Origin: Mycobacterium sp. GA-1285
GTDB taxonomy: Bacteria; Actinomycetota; Actinomycetes; Mycobacteriales; Mycobacteriaceae
DNA: 64,000 nucleotides
NCBI RefSeq assembly: GCF_001499905.1
Contig: NZ_LQIS01000054.1
Location: 62,001 to 126,000, forward strand
Direction: 5' to 3'
Part shown: piece after piece, positions 24,637 through 33,601 of the stretch
How positions within the stretch are numbered: position 1 is the first letter of the stretch
Layout: each line of letters starts with the position of its first letter
Notes under the pieces: generated by a model
What the model saw: the letters and a program-made list of their open reading frames with translations, nothing else
The model's database searches: none
What the model was told of the DNA's origin: nothing
Program-made: the position numbers and the translations under genes

Positions 24637-25932
24637 TTGAAAGACAGCCGAATCAACCCGTCACGCCGCGGCCGGATCGACCCGATCTGGTGGGCCCCCG
24701 TGCTGTTCCTCGTGGCCGCGGCCCTGGTCGCCATCACCGCCGCGCTGTTCTCCGGCTCGTTGCGCAAGTCGGTGCCGCTGACCCTGGTCTCCGACCGGGG
24801 CGGCTTGGTGATGGAGGACGGCGCCAAGGTGAAACTGCGCGGTGTACAGATCGGCGAGGTTCGCACCATCGGCGTCGAGCCCGTGCCGGGCGACGACGCC
24901 TCGAGGCTCACGCTCAAGATCGATCCCGGCCCGTTCGCGGTGTTGCCGAGCAACGTCGAAGCTCAGATCAAGGCCAGCACCGCATTCGGTGCGAAGTACG
25001 TCGAGCTCTCCATCCCGCCCGACGCGAGCACCGAGCCCCTGAAGCCGGGTTCGGTCCTGCGCTCGCGCAACGTCACCGTCGAGGTGAACACGGTGTTCGA
25101 GAACCTGCAATCGGTGGTGCAGTCCATCGATCCGGCCAAGCTCAACGCGGTGCTGTCCGCGGTGGCCGGATCCCTGCGAGGTAAGGGTGACGTCATCGGG
25201 CAGGCGATCACCGACTCCAACAACGTCCTGCACGCTGTCAACCCGCGGATGGGCACGGTCCGGCGCGACTGGCAACTGTTCGGCGAGACCTCGCGGACGT
25301 ATTCCGATGCCGCACAGGATATTCTGTCGATCCTCGACTCGTTCACCACAACCAGCGCGACCATCTCGTCGCACGCGGTCGCGCTGGACCAGCTGCTGTT
25401 GTCGGCGGTCGGATTTTCCCGATCCGGTATCGACACGATCGGTGTCAACGAGCCCGCCCTGGTACGGGCCGTCAACACCGTGGCACCGACCACCGCGTTG
25501 CTCGAGAAGTACTCGCCGACGTACACCTGCCTGTTCATGGGCGCCCAGTGGTTCCTCGAGAACGGCGGACGAGACGCGTTGGGCGGCAACGGCAAATCGG
25601 TGATCATGGACGCCGCGCTCCTGGCGGGTGACGACGCGTACCGCTATCCGGATCACCTTCCCAGGGTCAACGCCAAAGGGGGACCCGGCGGTAAGCCGAG
25701 CTGCGGTTCACTGCCCGACGTCGCCGAGAACTATCCGGTGAAGTATCTCGTCACCGACACCGGATTCGGGGCGGGGCTGGACGTACGGCCCAATCCCGGA
25801 ATCGGATTCCCCGGCTTTGCCAACTACTTCCCGGTGACCAAGGCGACACCTGAACCGCCGCGGATCCGCTACCCCGGCGGCCCCGCGCCCGGTCCGCCGG
25901 TGTCCGCCCCGCCCCCGGGGGGAGCGCCATGA
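24637..25932 (+). CDS. mceA: Mce family protein MceA
   Basis: A 431-aa substrate-binding component of the lipid importer, with an N-terminal membrane anchor (IWWAPVLFLVAAALVAITAALF), an MCE/MlaD domain (about residues 45-130, with VKLRGVQIGEVRTI), a long helical region, and a Pro/Gly-rich C-terminal tail. TTG 24637 is the only start that keeps the anchor and lies 4 bp after yrbEB. The C-terminal half has the paired Cys found in MceA proteins. Confidence 0.92.
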   Translation: MKDSRINPSRRGRIDPIWWAPVLFLVAAALVAITAALFSGSLRKSVPLTLVSDRGGLVMEDGAKVKLRGVQIGEVRTIGVEPVPGDDASRLTLKIDPGPFAVLPSNVEAQIKASTAFGAKYVELSIPPDASTEPLKPGSVLRSRNVTVEVNTVFENLQSVVQSIDPAKLNAVLSAVAGSLRGKGDVIGQAITDSNNVLHAVNPRMGTVRRDWQLFGETSRTYSDAAQDILSILDSFTTTSATISSHAVALDQLLLSAVGFSRSGIDTIGVNEPALVRAVNTVAPTTALLEKYSPTYTCLFMGAQWFLENGGRDALGGNGKSVIMDAALLAGDDAYRYPDHLPRVNAKGGPGGKPSCGSLPDVAENYPVKYLVTDTGFGAGLDVRPNPGIGFPGFANYFPVTKATPEPPRIRYPGGPAPGPPVSAPPPGGAP

Positions 25933-26960
25933 GGCGGAGAGGAACCGCGCAGGTGCTCGTCCGCGTGGTGTTGTTCACCGCGATGTGCATCGCGTTCATG
26001 TTCGTGTTGATGACGGTCTTCGGCCAGTTCCGATTCGATTCGCGAGCCACCTACAGCGCGGTGTTCACCAATGTGTCCGGACTCAAGGGCGGCAACTTCG
26101 TGCGGATCGCGGGCGTCGAGGTCGGCAAGGTCAAGAAGATGACCCTGCACAAGGACGGCACAGTCACCGTCGAGTTCGCCATCGACAAGGGACTCACACT
26201 GACCGAAGGCACCAAGGCCGCGGTGCGGTACGAGAACCTGATCGGCGACCGTTACCTGTCGCTCGAGCAGGGTGCCGGCTCTGTCCGCAAACTGCTGCCC
26301 GGACAGATGATTCCGCTCACACGCACATCACCCGCTTTGGACATCGACGCACTGCTCGGCGGCTTCCGGCCGTTGTTCCGGGCGCTGGATCCCGACCAGG
26401 TCAACGCGCTGTCCGGCGAACTGCTGCGGGTCTTCCAGGGGCAGGGCGGCACGATCGCGTCGGTGTTGGCGCACACCTCGACGCTGACGACGACGCTGGC
26501 CGGCCGCGACGAGCTCATCGGTCAGGTCATCGACAACCTGAACACCGTGCTGGGCACGTTCGCAGTCCGCGACGACCAGTTCGCCCAAGGGCTGGACAAG
26601 CTCTCGCAACTCGTCGAGGGGCTCGCCGCCCGCAAGTCCGACATCGCGACCGGCACGGCCTACATCAACGCCGCGGCCGGTTCGGTGGCCGACCTCCTGA
26701 CCGAGGCTCGGCAGCCGATCAAGGAAACCGTCACCGAGACCGACCGATTCGCCGGACAGGTGCTTTCCGACCACGAATACGTCGACGACTTGCTCAAGAC
26801 CCTGCCGGACGCCTACCAGATCCTCGCGCGGCAGGGCCTCTACGGCGACTACTTCGGCTTCTACCTCTGCGACGCGATCCTGAAGGTCAACGGGAAAGGC
26901 GGCGAACCGGTGTTCGTCAAACTCGTCGGACAAAGTACCGGCCGGTGTGAGGCCAAATGA
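25929..26960 (+). CDS. mceB: Mce family protein MceB
   Basis: A 343-aa Mce protein: membrane anchor VLVRVVLFTAMCIAFMFVLM, MCE domain (about 38-115; GGNFVRIAGVEVGKVKKM), helical domain, and a C-terminal pair of Cys (YLCDAIL, GRCEAK). The start overlaps the mceA stop (ATGA). The short C terminus without a Pro-rich tail is typical of MceB. Confidence 0.92.
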   Translation: MRRRGTAQVLVRVVLFTAMCIAFMFVLMTVFGQFRFDSRATYSAVFTNVSGLKGGNFVRIAGVEVGKVKKMTLHKDGTVTVEFAIDKGLTLTEGTKAAVRYENLIGDRYLSLEQGAGSVRKLLPGQMIPLTRTSPALDIDALLGGFRPLFRALDPDQVNALSGELLRVFQGQGGTIASVLAHTSTLTTTLAGRDELIGQVIDNLNTVLGTFAVRDDQFAQGLDKLSQLVEGLAARKSDIATGTAYINAAAGSVADLLTEARQPIKETVTETDRFAGQVLSDHEYVDDLLKTLPDAYQILARQGLYGDYFGFYLCDAILKVNGKGGEPVFVKLVGQSTGRCEAK

Positions 26961-28291
26961 GTCGAATCCGATTGCGGCGACCGATGTTCAAACCGCTCGC
27001 CGAACGCAACAGGTTGGTCGTCGGTGCCATCGGCATCGCCGTCGTCATCGCCGTGGTGGTCGCCGCCTTCTCCTACGATCGGATCCCCTTCATCAAGGGC
27101 ACCGCGGACCACTCCGCGTACTTCGCCGAAGCCGGTGGCATCAAACCCGGCAGCGACGTGCGTGTGTCGGGTCTGTCGGTAGGCAGGGTTTCGGGCGTCA
27201 GGCTGGAAGGCACCAAAGTGGTGGTCGACTTCACGGTGCGCAACGGGGTCGAGCTGGGCGACCGGGCCGAGGCGGCGATCAAGACCGAGACCGTGCTCGG
27301 CAACAAGATGCTCGAGATCACCCCCCGCGGGGATGGCGAACTCTCCGGCGTCATCCCACTCGAACGCACCACGTCCCCGTACGACCTGCCCACGGCGCTC
27401 GGCGATCTGACGACGACCATCAGCGCGCTGGACACCACCCAGCTGTCCTCGGCGCTGACGACACTGGCCGATACATTCTCCGACACCCCGCCCGAGCTGA
27501 GGGCGGCGCTCGAGGGCGTTGCCCGGTTCTCCGACACCCTCAACACCCGCGACGCGCAGTTGCGTCACCTGCTGGCCGACGCGAACAAGGTCACCGCCGT
27601 GCTCGGCAAGCGCAGCGACCAGATTGCCGGCCTGGTGGTCAACGCGAACTCGTTGCTCAGTGAGGTACTGTCTCAACGCGACTCGATCGATGCGCTGATG
27701 ACCAACATCGCCGCGGTGTCCCATCAGATTTCCGGCCTCGTAGAGGACAACCGCTCGCAGCTCAAGCCTGCGGTCGACAAGCTCAACGGCGTCCTGACGA
27801 TCCTGGACAACCGCAAGGCCGAGCTGCGACGCGTGATCTATCTGCTGCGCCGGTACGCGATGTCGTTCGGTGAAGTGCTCGGTGCCGGACCGTTTTTCAA
27901 GGCGTCCCTGGTCAACCTCGCACCCGGCCAGCTTGCCCAGCCGTTCATCGACGCCGCATTCTCCGACCTCGGTCTGGATCCGAGCGTGTTGCTACCGTCG
28001 GAGCTCGTCGACCCCGGCGTCGGGCAACCCGGCACGCCGGCGCTGCCGGTGCCGTTCCCCCGGACCGGGCAGGGCGGTGATCCCCGTATGACGGTGCCGG
28101 ATGCGATCACCGGTAATCAGGACCCGAACCTGCCCGCCCAGTTCCCCGGGCGCTACCCGTATCGGGAGCCGCTGCCGGGTCCGCCGCCCGGCGGACCACC
28201 GCCGGGCCCACCCGCTCTCGGTCCCGCGCCCGGTGAACTGCCAGCGCCGACGGTCGGTCCGCCGGTTCCCGAGGGTCAGGCCGGGGAATGA
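26957..28291 (+). CDS. mceC: Mce family protein MceC
   Basis: A 444-aa Mce protein with an N-terminal anchor (VVGAIGIAVVIAVVVAAFSY), an MCE domain (PGSDVRVSGLSVGRVSGV), a helical coiled region and a long Pro/Gly-rich C-terminal tail. The ATGA overlaps with mceB and mceD imply coupled translation. It forms part of the hexameric MceA-F channel that carries lipid to the YrbE permease. Confidence 0.92.
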   Translation: MSRIRLRRPMFKPLAERNRLVVGAIGIAVVIAVVVAAFSYDRIPFIKGTADHSAYFAEAGGIKPGSDVRVSGLSVGRVSGVRLEGTKVVVDFTVRNGVELGDRAEAAIKTETVLGNKMLEITPRGDGELSGVIPLERTTSPYDLPTALGDLTTTISALDTTQLSSALTTLADTFSDTPPELRAALEGVARFSDTLNTRDAQLRHLLADANKVTAVLGKRSDQIAGLVVNANSLLSEVLSQRDSIDALMTNIAAVSHQISGLVEDNRSQLKPAVDKLNGVLTILDNRKAELRRVIYLLRRYAMSFGEVLGAGPFFKASLVNLAPGQLAQPFIDAAFSDLGLDPSVLLPSELVDPGVGQPGTPALPVPFPRTGQGGDPRMTVPDAITGNQDPNLPAQFPGRYPYREPLPGPPPGGPPPGPPALGPAPGELPAPTVGPPVPEGQAGE

Positions 28292-29565
28292 TGACGGTGA
28301 AGTCGGACACGGTGCGTGCCGTCCGGATCGCCACGGCGGCAGTGTCTTCCGTGGTGCTGATGGTAGCTATCACGGTGGTGGCCACCCCCTGGTGGGACCG
28401 GGTGGCCAAGGACACCTTCGTCGCCTACTTCGCCAACGCGAACGGCCTCTACACCGGCGACGAGGTCCGCATCCTCGGCGTCGAGGTCGGCACGGTGGAG
28501 GCCATCGATCCGGAGCCCGACCGGACGAAGGTCACGTTCTCGGTCGACAAGGAGTACCCGCTGCCCGCCGATGTGCGGGCGGCGATCCTGTCGCCGTCGC
28601 TGGTCAGTGCGCGCGCCATCCAACTGGTTCCCGCCTATGACGGCGGCCCGAGACTGGCTGCAGGAGCGACGATTCCGCAGGACCGGACCGCAGTACCCGT
28701 CGAATGGGACGACTTCCGCCAACAGCTCGAGAAACTCACCGAGTCCCTTCAGCCCACCACGCCCGGCGGCGTCAGCGCCGTCGGCGAGTTCGTCAACACC
28801 ACCGCAGACAACTTACGGGGCAACGGCGCCACCGCGCGCGACACCGTGATCAAGCTGTCGCAGGCGGTTTCGGCGCTGGGCGACCACAGCACCGACATCT
28901 TCAGCACCATTCGCAATCTGCAATTGCTCGTGTCCGCACTCTCGTCGAGCAGTGACCTGCTAGCACAGTTCAACGTCAACCTCGCCGACATCACCACCGT
29001 GCTGTCCAACACCCCGAACGAGGTCGGTGACGCGGCGAAAGGCCTCGACGCGGCGGTGGCGGATCTGCGGGGGTTCGTCACCGAGAACCGCGAAGGGCTC
29101 GGCGTGACGTTCGATCGTCTCGCCTCGATCACCACCGCCCTCGACGACAGTCGCCAAGACGTCAAGCAGGTGTTGCACATCACGCCGACGGTGTTCCAGA
29201 ATTTCATGAACATCTATCAACCGGCCCAGAGTTCGGTGACCGGCATCCTGGCTCCGGTGAACTTCGCCAACACCGTTCAATTCATCTGCAGCGCAATCGA
29301 AGCGGCAGCGCGGCAGGGATTCGAGCAGTCGGCGAAGCTGTGCATGCAGTATCTGGCGCCGATCATCAAGAACCGTCAGTACAACTTCCCGCCGCTGGGC
29401 GTCAATCCGTTCGTCGGAGCGTCGGCGCGGCCCAACGAGATCACCTACAGCGAGGATCGGCTGAACCCGGATCTGCCACCGGTCCAAACCCCCGCCGCCG
29501 CCACGCCCACCGACCCGAGCCTCGGCCTGCCCGGCATGATGATCCCGCCGGGCGGGACGCCGTGA
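28288..29565 (+). CDS. mceD: Mce family protein MceD
   Basis: A 425-aa Mce protein: anchor IATAAVSSVVLMVAITVVAT, MCE domain with GDEVRILGVEVGTVEAI, helical part, two C-terminal Cys regions (FICSAIEAAARQG, KLCMQYL) and a Pro-rich tail ending MMIPPGGTP. It overlaps mceC and mceE by 4 nt each. Confidence 0.92.
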   Translation: MMTVKSDTVRAVRIATAAVSSVVLMVAITVVATPWWDRVAKDTFVAYFANANGLYTGDEVRILGVEVGTVEAIDPEPDRTKVTFSVDKEYPLPADVRAAILSPSLVSARAIQLVPAYDGGPRLAAGATIPQDRTAVPVEWDDFRQQLEKLTESLQPTTPGGVSAVGEFVNTTADNLRGNGATARDTVIKLSQAVSALGDHSTDIFSTIRNLQLLVSALSSSSDLLAQFNVNLADITTVLSNTPNEVGDAAKGLDAAVADLRGFVTENREGLGVTFDRLASITTALDDSRQDVKQVLHITPTVFQNFMNIYQPAQSSVTGILAPVNFANTVQFICSAIEAAARQGFEQSAKLCMQYLAPIIKNRQYNFPPLGVNPFVGASARPNEITYSEDRLNPDLPPVQTPAAATPTDPSLGLPGMMIPPGGTP

Positions 29566-30683
29566 CGCGCGCGTGGATTGCGGCGTTGACGCTGCTCTCC
29601 TTGTCTATCCTGACGGGCTGCGAGTGGCGAGGGTTGAACTCGTTGTCCCTGCCGGGAACCGAGGGCGGTGGCCACGGCGCCTACACCATCCAAGCCCAAT
29701 TGCCCGACGTCGTTGTCATCCAGCAGAACACGCGGGTACGGGTGGCCGACGTCAACGTCGGCAACGTCACCAAGATCGAGGTGCAGGACTGGCATGCGTT
29801 GGTGACCATGCGTATCGACGGCGATGTGCACCTGCCGGCGAACAGCACCGCCAAGGTCGGCACCACCAGCCTGCTGGGGTCGATGCACATCGAGCTGGCC
29901 CCTCCGACCGACGTACCACCGCGCGGCGAGCTCGCAGACGGCTCGGTGATCCCGCTGTCGTCGACCGCCACATACCCGACGACCGAGCAGACGCTGGCCG
30001 CCGTGTCGGTCCTGCTCAACGGCGGCGGACTGGGTCAGCTGCAGGAGATCAATCAGACGTTCGCCCGTGCGCTGGCCGGTCGCGAGGACGAGATGCGGAG
30101 CCTGTTGAACCAGCTCGACATCTTCATCGGCCGACTCAACGAGCAGACCGACGACATCATCACGGCCACCGAGAACCTCAACGCGCTGGCGGGGCAGGTC
30201 GCGGCCAAGGACGAGGCCGTCGACAAGGCGCTCACCACCATTCCGCAAGCCATTGCGGTCCTGGCGGATTCACGCGAGACGTTGGCCAACGCGATCGACG
30301 CGCTCGGCCAGTTCAGCGCGATCGCCACCTCGACGGTCAACCAGACCAGGGAGTCGCTGGTCGCGAACCTGCGCAGCATCTCCCCGGTGCTGCGTGAGCT
30401 GGCCGATGCCGGCCCCGCGCTGACCAGGGGCCTGGACTTCCTGTCCACCTACCCGTGGGTGAAAAGCACCGTGCCCAACTGGTTCCGCGGCGACTTCGCC
30501 AACATCACGCTCGTCATCGACCTGACGCTGAGCCGCATCGACGCCGGCGTGTTCACCGGTACCCGGTGGGAGGGCGACCTCACCGAACTCGAGCTTCAGT
30601 GGGGCCGCACGATCGGTCAGAAGCCCAGCCCGTACACGGCGGGCAATCCGTTGGTCGCCCCGTACCGGTGGGGGGCCTACTGA
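29562..30683 (+). CDS. mceE: Mce lipoprotein MceE (LprK-type)
   Basis: A 373-aa Mce protein with a lipoprotein signal: LTGC lipobox with Cys20, as expected for the fifth Mce subunit. The MCE domain (NTRVRVADVNVGNVTKI) follows. GTG 29562 overlaps the mceD stop and is preferred to the longer open frame, which is a shadow of mceD. Confidence 0.92.
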   Translation: MTRAWIAALTLLSLSILTGCEWRGLNSLSLPGTEGGGHGAYTIQAQLPDVVVIQQNTRVRVADVNVGNVTKIEVQDWHALVTMRIDGDVHLPANSTAKVGTTSLLGSMHIELAPPTDVPPRGELADGSVIPLSSTATYPTTEQTLAAVSVLLNGGGLGQLQEINQTFARALAGREDEMRSLLNQLDIFIGRLNEQTDDIITATENLNALAGQVAAKDEAVDKALTTIPQAIAVLADSRETLANAIDALGQFSAIATSTVNQTRESLVANLRSISPVLRELADAGPALTRGLDFLSTYPWVKSTVPNWFRGDFANITLVIDLTLSRIDAGVFTGTRWEGDLTELELQWGRTIGQKPSPYTAGNPLVAPYRWGAY

Positions 30684-30684
30684 C

Positions 30685-32124
30685 ATGGTGCGACTGCCGC
30701 GCACGACCTGGATTCAGCTTGCCATCCTGGCAGCCGTCACGGTGATCGCCTGCAGCATAATGGCTTTCAACTTCGTCAAGGTTCCCGCACTGCTCGGTGT
30801 CGGTCGGTACCACGTGACGCTCGACCTGCCGTCGTCGGGCGGTCTGTATCCGTCGTCGGTGGTGACCTACCGGGGCTCGGAGATCGGCCGTGTGACGTCC
30901 GTCGACGTGACCCGAGACGGCGTGCGGGCCGCGCTGAAACTCGACTCGTCCATCAAGGTGCCCGCCGACGTCTCGGCGGAGGTCCACAGCCGCTCGGCCG
31001 TGGGCGAGCAGTTCGTCGAGCTGACGCCGGTGCCGGGCACTGACACCGCGACAGCGCCCGCGCTGCGCGACGGAAGCGTGATTCCGTCGGGCAAGGTGAG
31101 GGTCCCGCCGGACATCGCCGGTCTGCTCGATGCCACGGACACCGCGTTGCAGGCGATTCCGCAGGACAACCTGCGCACGGTGGTCGACGAGGCGGCCACC
31201 GCGGTGGCGGGCCTGGGACCGGAGTTGTCGCGGATCGTCGACGGATCGACCGCGCTGGCGAACGACGCCGGCAAGACCGTCGGCCCCATCACCGCATTGA
31301 TCGACGAGTCAGAGCCGGTTCTCCAATCTCAAGTGCAAACGACGGACTCGATCCAGACGTGGGCCAGTCGGATGGCCGCGATCACGGGTCAGCTGAAGGC
31401 GCAGGACGCTGCGTTCGCCGGTCTGCTCGAGTTTGGGGCACCCACGCTGGACGAGGGCCGCGCGGTGTTCGACCGCATCGCGTCCCCGCTGCCGCTCCTT
31501 CTGGCCAACATGGTGAGCCTCGGCGACATCGCCATCGCCTACCGCAACGACATCGAGCAGCTGTTGGTGCTGTTTCCGCAAGGCACCGCGGTCATGTCGG
31601 CGATCATCCTTCCCAACGCCAACACCAAGCAGGACTACAAGGGCGTCTACCTCGACTTCAACCTGAACCTGAATCTGCCACCACCGTGTAACACCGGCTT
31701 TCTGCCTGTGCGCCAACAGCGTTCACCGTCCGAGCAGGATGCCCCCGAGCGACCCGCCGGTGACCTGTACTGCCGCGTGCCGCAGGATTCCGACCTCAAT
31801 GTCCGCGGTGTGCGCAACATCCCGTGCGAGACGGTGCCGGGTAAGCGCGCGCCGACGATCGAGATGTGCGAGAGCGACGAGCAGTACGTCCCACTCAACG
31901 ACGGTTACAACTGGAAGGGCGATCCGAACGCGACCCTGAGCGGTCAGGGCGTCCCGCAGTATGCGCCCGGCCAGGACCCGCGGACGCCGGCGCAGGTCGC
32001 GGCCGTGCCCTACGACCCGTCGACCGGCGACTACATCGGCCCCGACGGAAAGCGCTACACCCAGGCCGACCTCGCCGAGCCGCAGGACAAGACGTGGCAG
32101 TCGATGCTGGTGCCGCCGGGCTAG
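30685..32124 (+). CDS. mceF: Mce family protein MceF
   Basis: A 479-aa last subunit: anchor LAILAAVTVIACSIMAF, MCE domain (YPSSVVTYRGSEIGRVTSV), helical region and a long C-terminal tail with several Cys (PPCNTGF, LYCRVP, IPCET, EMCES). It ends the operon with a 4-nt overlap with the convergent SnoaL-like gene. No mce-associated (Mas) genes follow, unlike most mycobacterial mce loci. Confidence 0.92.
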   Translation: MVRLPRTTWIQLAILAAVTVIACSIMAFNFVKVPALLGVGRYHVTLDLPSSGGLYPSSVVTYRGSEIGRVTSVDVTRDGVRAALKLDSSIKVPADVSAEVHSRSAVGEQFVELTPVPGTDTATAPALRDGSVIPSGKVRVPPDIAGLLDATDTALQAIPQDNLRTVVDEAATAVAGLGPELSRIVDGSTALANDAGKTVGPITALIDESEPVLQSQVQTTDSIQTWASRMAAITGQLKAQDAAFAGLLEFGAPTLDEGRAVFDRIASPLPLLLANMVSLGDIAIAYRNDIEQLLVLFPQGTAVMSAIILPNANTKQDYKGVYLDFNLNLNLPPPCNTGFLPVRQQRSPSEQDAPERPAGDLYCRVPQDSDLNVRGVRNIPCETVPGKRAPTIEMCESDEQYVPLNDGYNWKGDPNATLSGQGVPQYAPGQDPRTPAQVAAVPYDPSTGDYIGPDGKRYTQADLAEPQDKTWQSMLVPPG

Positions 32125-32564
32125 CGGGCCATCGTCGAATTCGGCGCGCTCCAGTCGGTGGAGACAAACCGGTGACGGAGCAACCAGTCGTCGCCGACCG
32201 GCGCGAACACGTCACGGTAACGGCCGTAGTGGTCGAGGCCGATCTCGGTGAACACCGTGAAGTAACAGGAGACCCGCGCTTCATCCGGCGTCACATCGGT
32301 GAAGCGGATGTTCGTCACGTTGTGGCGCACGATGCGTCTGACGTCCGACTCCGACGCGGCCGCGTTCGGCGCCGCGACGGTTCCACCCAGATAGTCCACG
32401 ATCGCGGCACGGCCCCGCGCGGGCACGGTGCCCCGCACCTCGAGAACGCCGTCATCGCAGAAGGTGGCGGCGAGTTCCGGTAGCCGCAGCGCGTCGCCCG
32501 ACCAGTTGTAGCGGGCGAGGGTGTCCCTGATGCGTTCCCGTGCGCAAAGCTCCCAAAGTTCCAT
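32121..32564 (-). CDS. SnoaL/NTF2-like protein
   Basis: A 147-aa protein with the NTF2-like fold pattern: N-terminal helices (IRDTLARYNWSGDALRLPELAATFCDDGVLEV) then alternating strands ending in LLRHRFVSTDW. Members include steroid isomerases and polyketide cyclases, but many are uncharacterised. TACGGT ends 7 nt before ATG, so the transcript is probably leaderless. It is divergent from an SRPBCC gene with only 32 bp between start codons. Confidence 0.8.
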   Translation of the reverse strand: MELWELCARERIRDTLARYNWSGDALRLPELAATFCDDGVLEVRGTVPARGRAAIVDYLGGTVAAPNAAASESDVRRIVRHNVTNIRFTDVTPDEARVSCYFTVFTEIGLDHYGRYRDVFAPVGDDWLLRHRFVSTDWSAPNSTMAR

Positions 32565-32571
32565 GCCCGTA

Positions 32572-32590
32572 ACCGTAACGGGGCTATGGT
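32572..32590. promoter_or_regulatory. Compact divergent promoter (two -10 elements)
   Basis: TACGGT on the minus strand (32577-32572) and TATGGT on the plus strand (32585-32590) lie 7 and 6 nt before the ATG codons of the SnoaL-like and SRPBCC genes. The whole intergenic space is 32 bp, so each promoter's -35 region must lie at or beyond the other gene's start. Confidence 0.5.
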
Positions 32591-32596
32591 CGCGCC

Positions 32597-33037
32597 ATGG
32601 CTACCAGCGATTCCCGCGAGGTCGTAATCGAAGCGAGTCCGGCCGAGATCCTCGACGTCATCGCCGACGTCGAGTCCGCACCGGACTGGTCCCCCCAGCA
32701 CCAGGGCGCCGAGGTGCTCGACAGGGACGCCGAGGGGCGACCCGGCCGCGTACGGCTGAAGTTGAAGACCATGGGTATCTCCGACGAGCAGGTCGTGCAG
32801 TACACCTGGGGTGAGAACACGGCCGGCTGGACGCTGCTCGAATCCAGCCAGCTCAAGACGCAAAGCGCGTCGTACACACTGACCCCCGACGGCGAGAAGA
32901 CGAAAGTCCGCTTCGAGATCACCGTCGACCCCGCGGTGCCGATTCCCGGGTTCGTGCTGAAGCGGGCGATGAAGGGCGGGCTGGAGGCCGCCACCGACGG
33001 CCTGCGCAAGCAGGTGCTCAAGCTCAAGCGGGGCTGA
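32597..33037 (+). CDS. SRPBCC-family (polyketide cyclase/START-like) protein, paralog 1
   Basis: A 146-aa helix-grip protein with a hydrophobic ligand cavity (DSREVVIEASPAEILDVIADVESAPDWSP at the N terminus). It is one of three 146-aa paralogs in the window (also 33076-33516 and 50417-50857); they correspond to the Rv0854/Rv0856/Rv0857 group around far. It is likely leaderless (TATGGT, 6 nt before ATG). The ligand is unknown. Confidence 0.87.
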   Translation: MATSDSREVVIEASPAEILDVIADVESAPDWSPQHQGAEVLDRDAEGRPGRVRLKLKTMGISDEQVVQYTWGENTAGWTLLESSQLKTQSASYTLTPDGEKTKVRFEITVDPAVPIPGFVLKRAMKGGLEAATDGLRKQVLKLKRG

Positions 33038-33075
33038 CGGGTTTCGACGCGCGCCGGGTTGGCAATGAAACCGGC

Positions 33076-33516
33076 ATGGCTGTCACCGAATCCCGCGAGG
33101 TCGTCATCGAGGCGACACCCGACGAGATCATGGACGTGCTGACCGACCTCGAGTCGCTGACCGAATGGTCGTCGGCGCATCAGGAGGTCGAGATACTCGA
33201 ACGCGACGACGAGGGTCGCCCCCGCAAGTCGCGTCAGGTCGTCAAGATCGTCGGGGTCTCCGACGAGCAGGTGCTCAACTACACCGTTCACGACGACGGG
33301 GTCAGCTGGACTTTGGAGAGCTCGAAACAGCAACGCGCGCAACAAGCGCGGTACACCCTCACGCCCGAGGGCGACAAGACGAAGGTTCACTTCGAGCTGA
33401 TGGTCGACCCGCTGGTGCCGCTGCCCGGCTTCTTGATCAAGAGGGGCGCCAAGGGATTGATGGAGACCGCCACCGACGGACTGCGCAAGAGAGTACGAGA
33501 GGTCAAGAGCCGGTGA
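33076..33516 (+). CDS. SRPBCC-family protein, paralog 2
   Basis: A 146-aa paralog of the preceding gene, aligning along its whole length (ESREVVIEATPDEIMDVLTDLESLTEWSS; LMETATDGLRKRVREVKSR). It starts 38 bp after that gene. It lies at the left border of the 33.6-49 kb island; its counterpart beyond the island is the gene at 50417. Confidence 0.87.
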   Translation: MAVTESREVVIEATPDEIMDVLTDLESLTEWSSAHQEVEILERDDEGRPRKSRQVVKIVGVSDEQVLNYTVHDDGVSWTLESSKQQRAQQARYTLTPEGDKTKVHFELMVDPLVPLPGFLIKRGAKGLMETATDGLRKRVREVKSR

Positions 33517-33601
33517 CTGGGCCAGCCGATTCGTCGACGTTCGGCGGGCGATAACTCGCGAAATTCTCCGCCTGGCGGCATGCGCCTTCTAGGCTCGTGA
33601 C

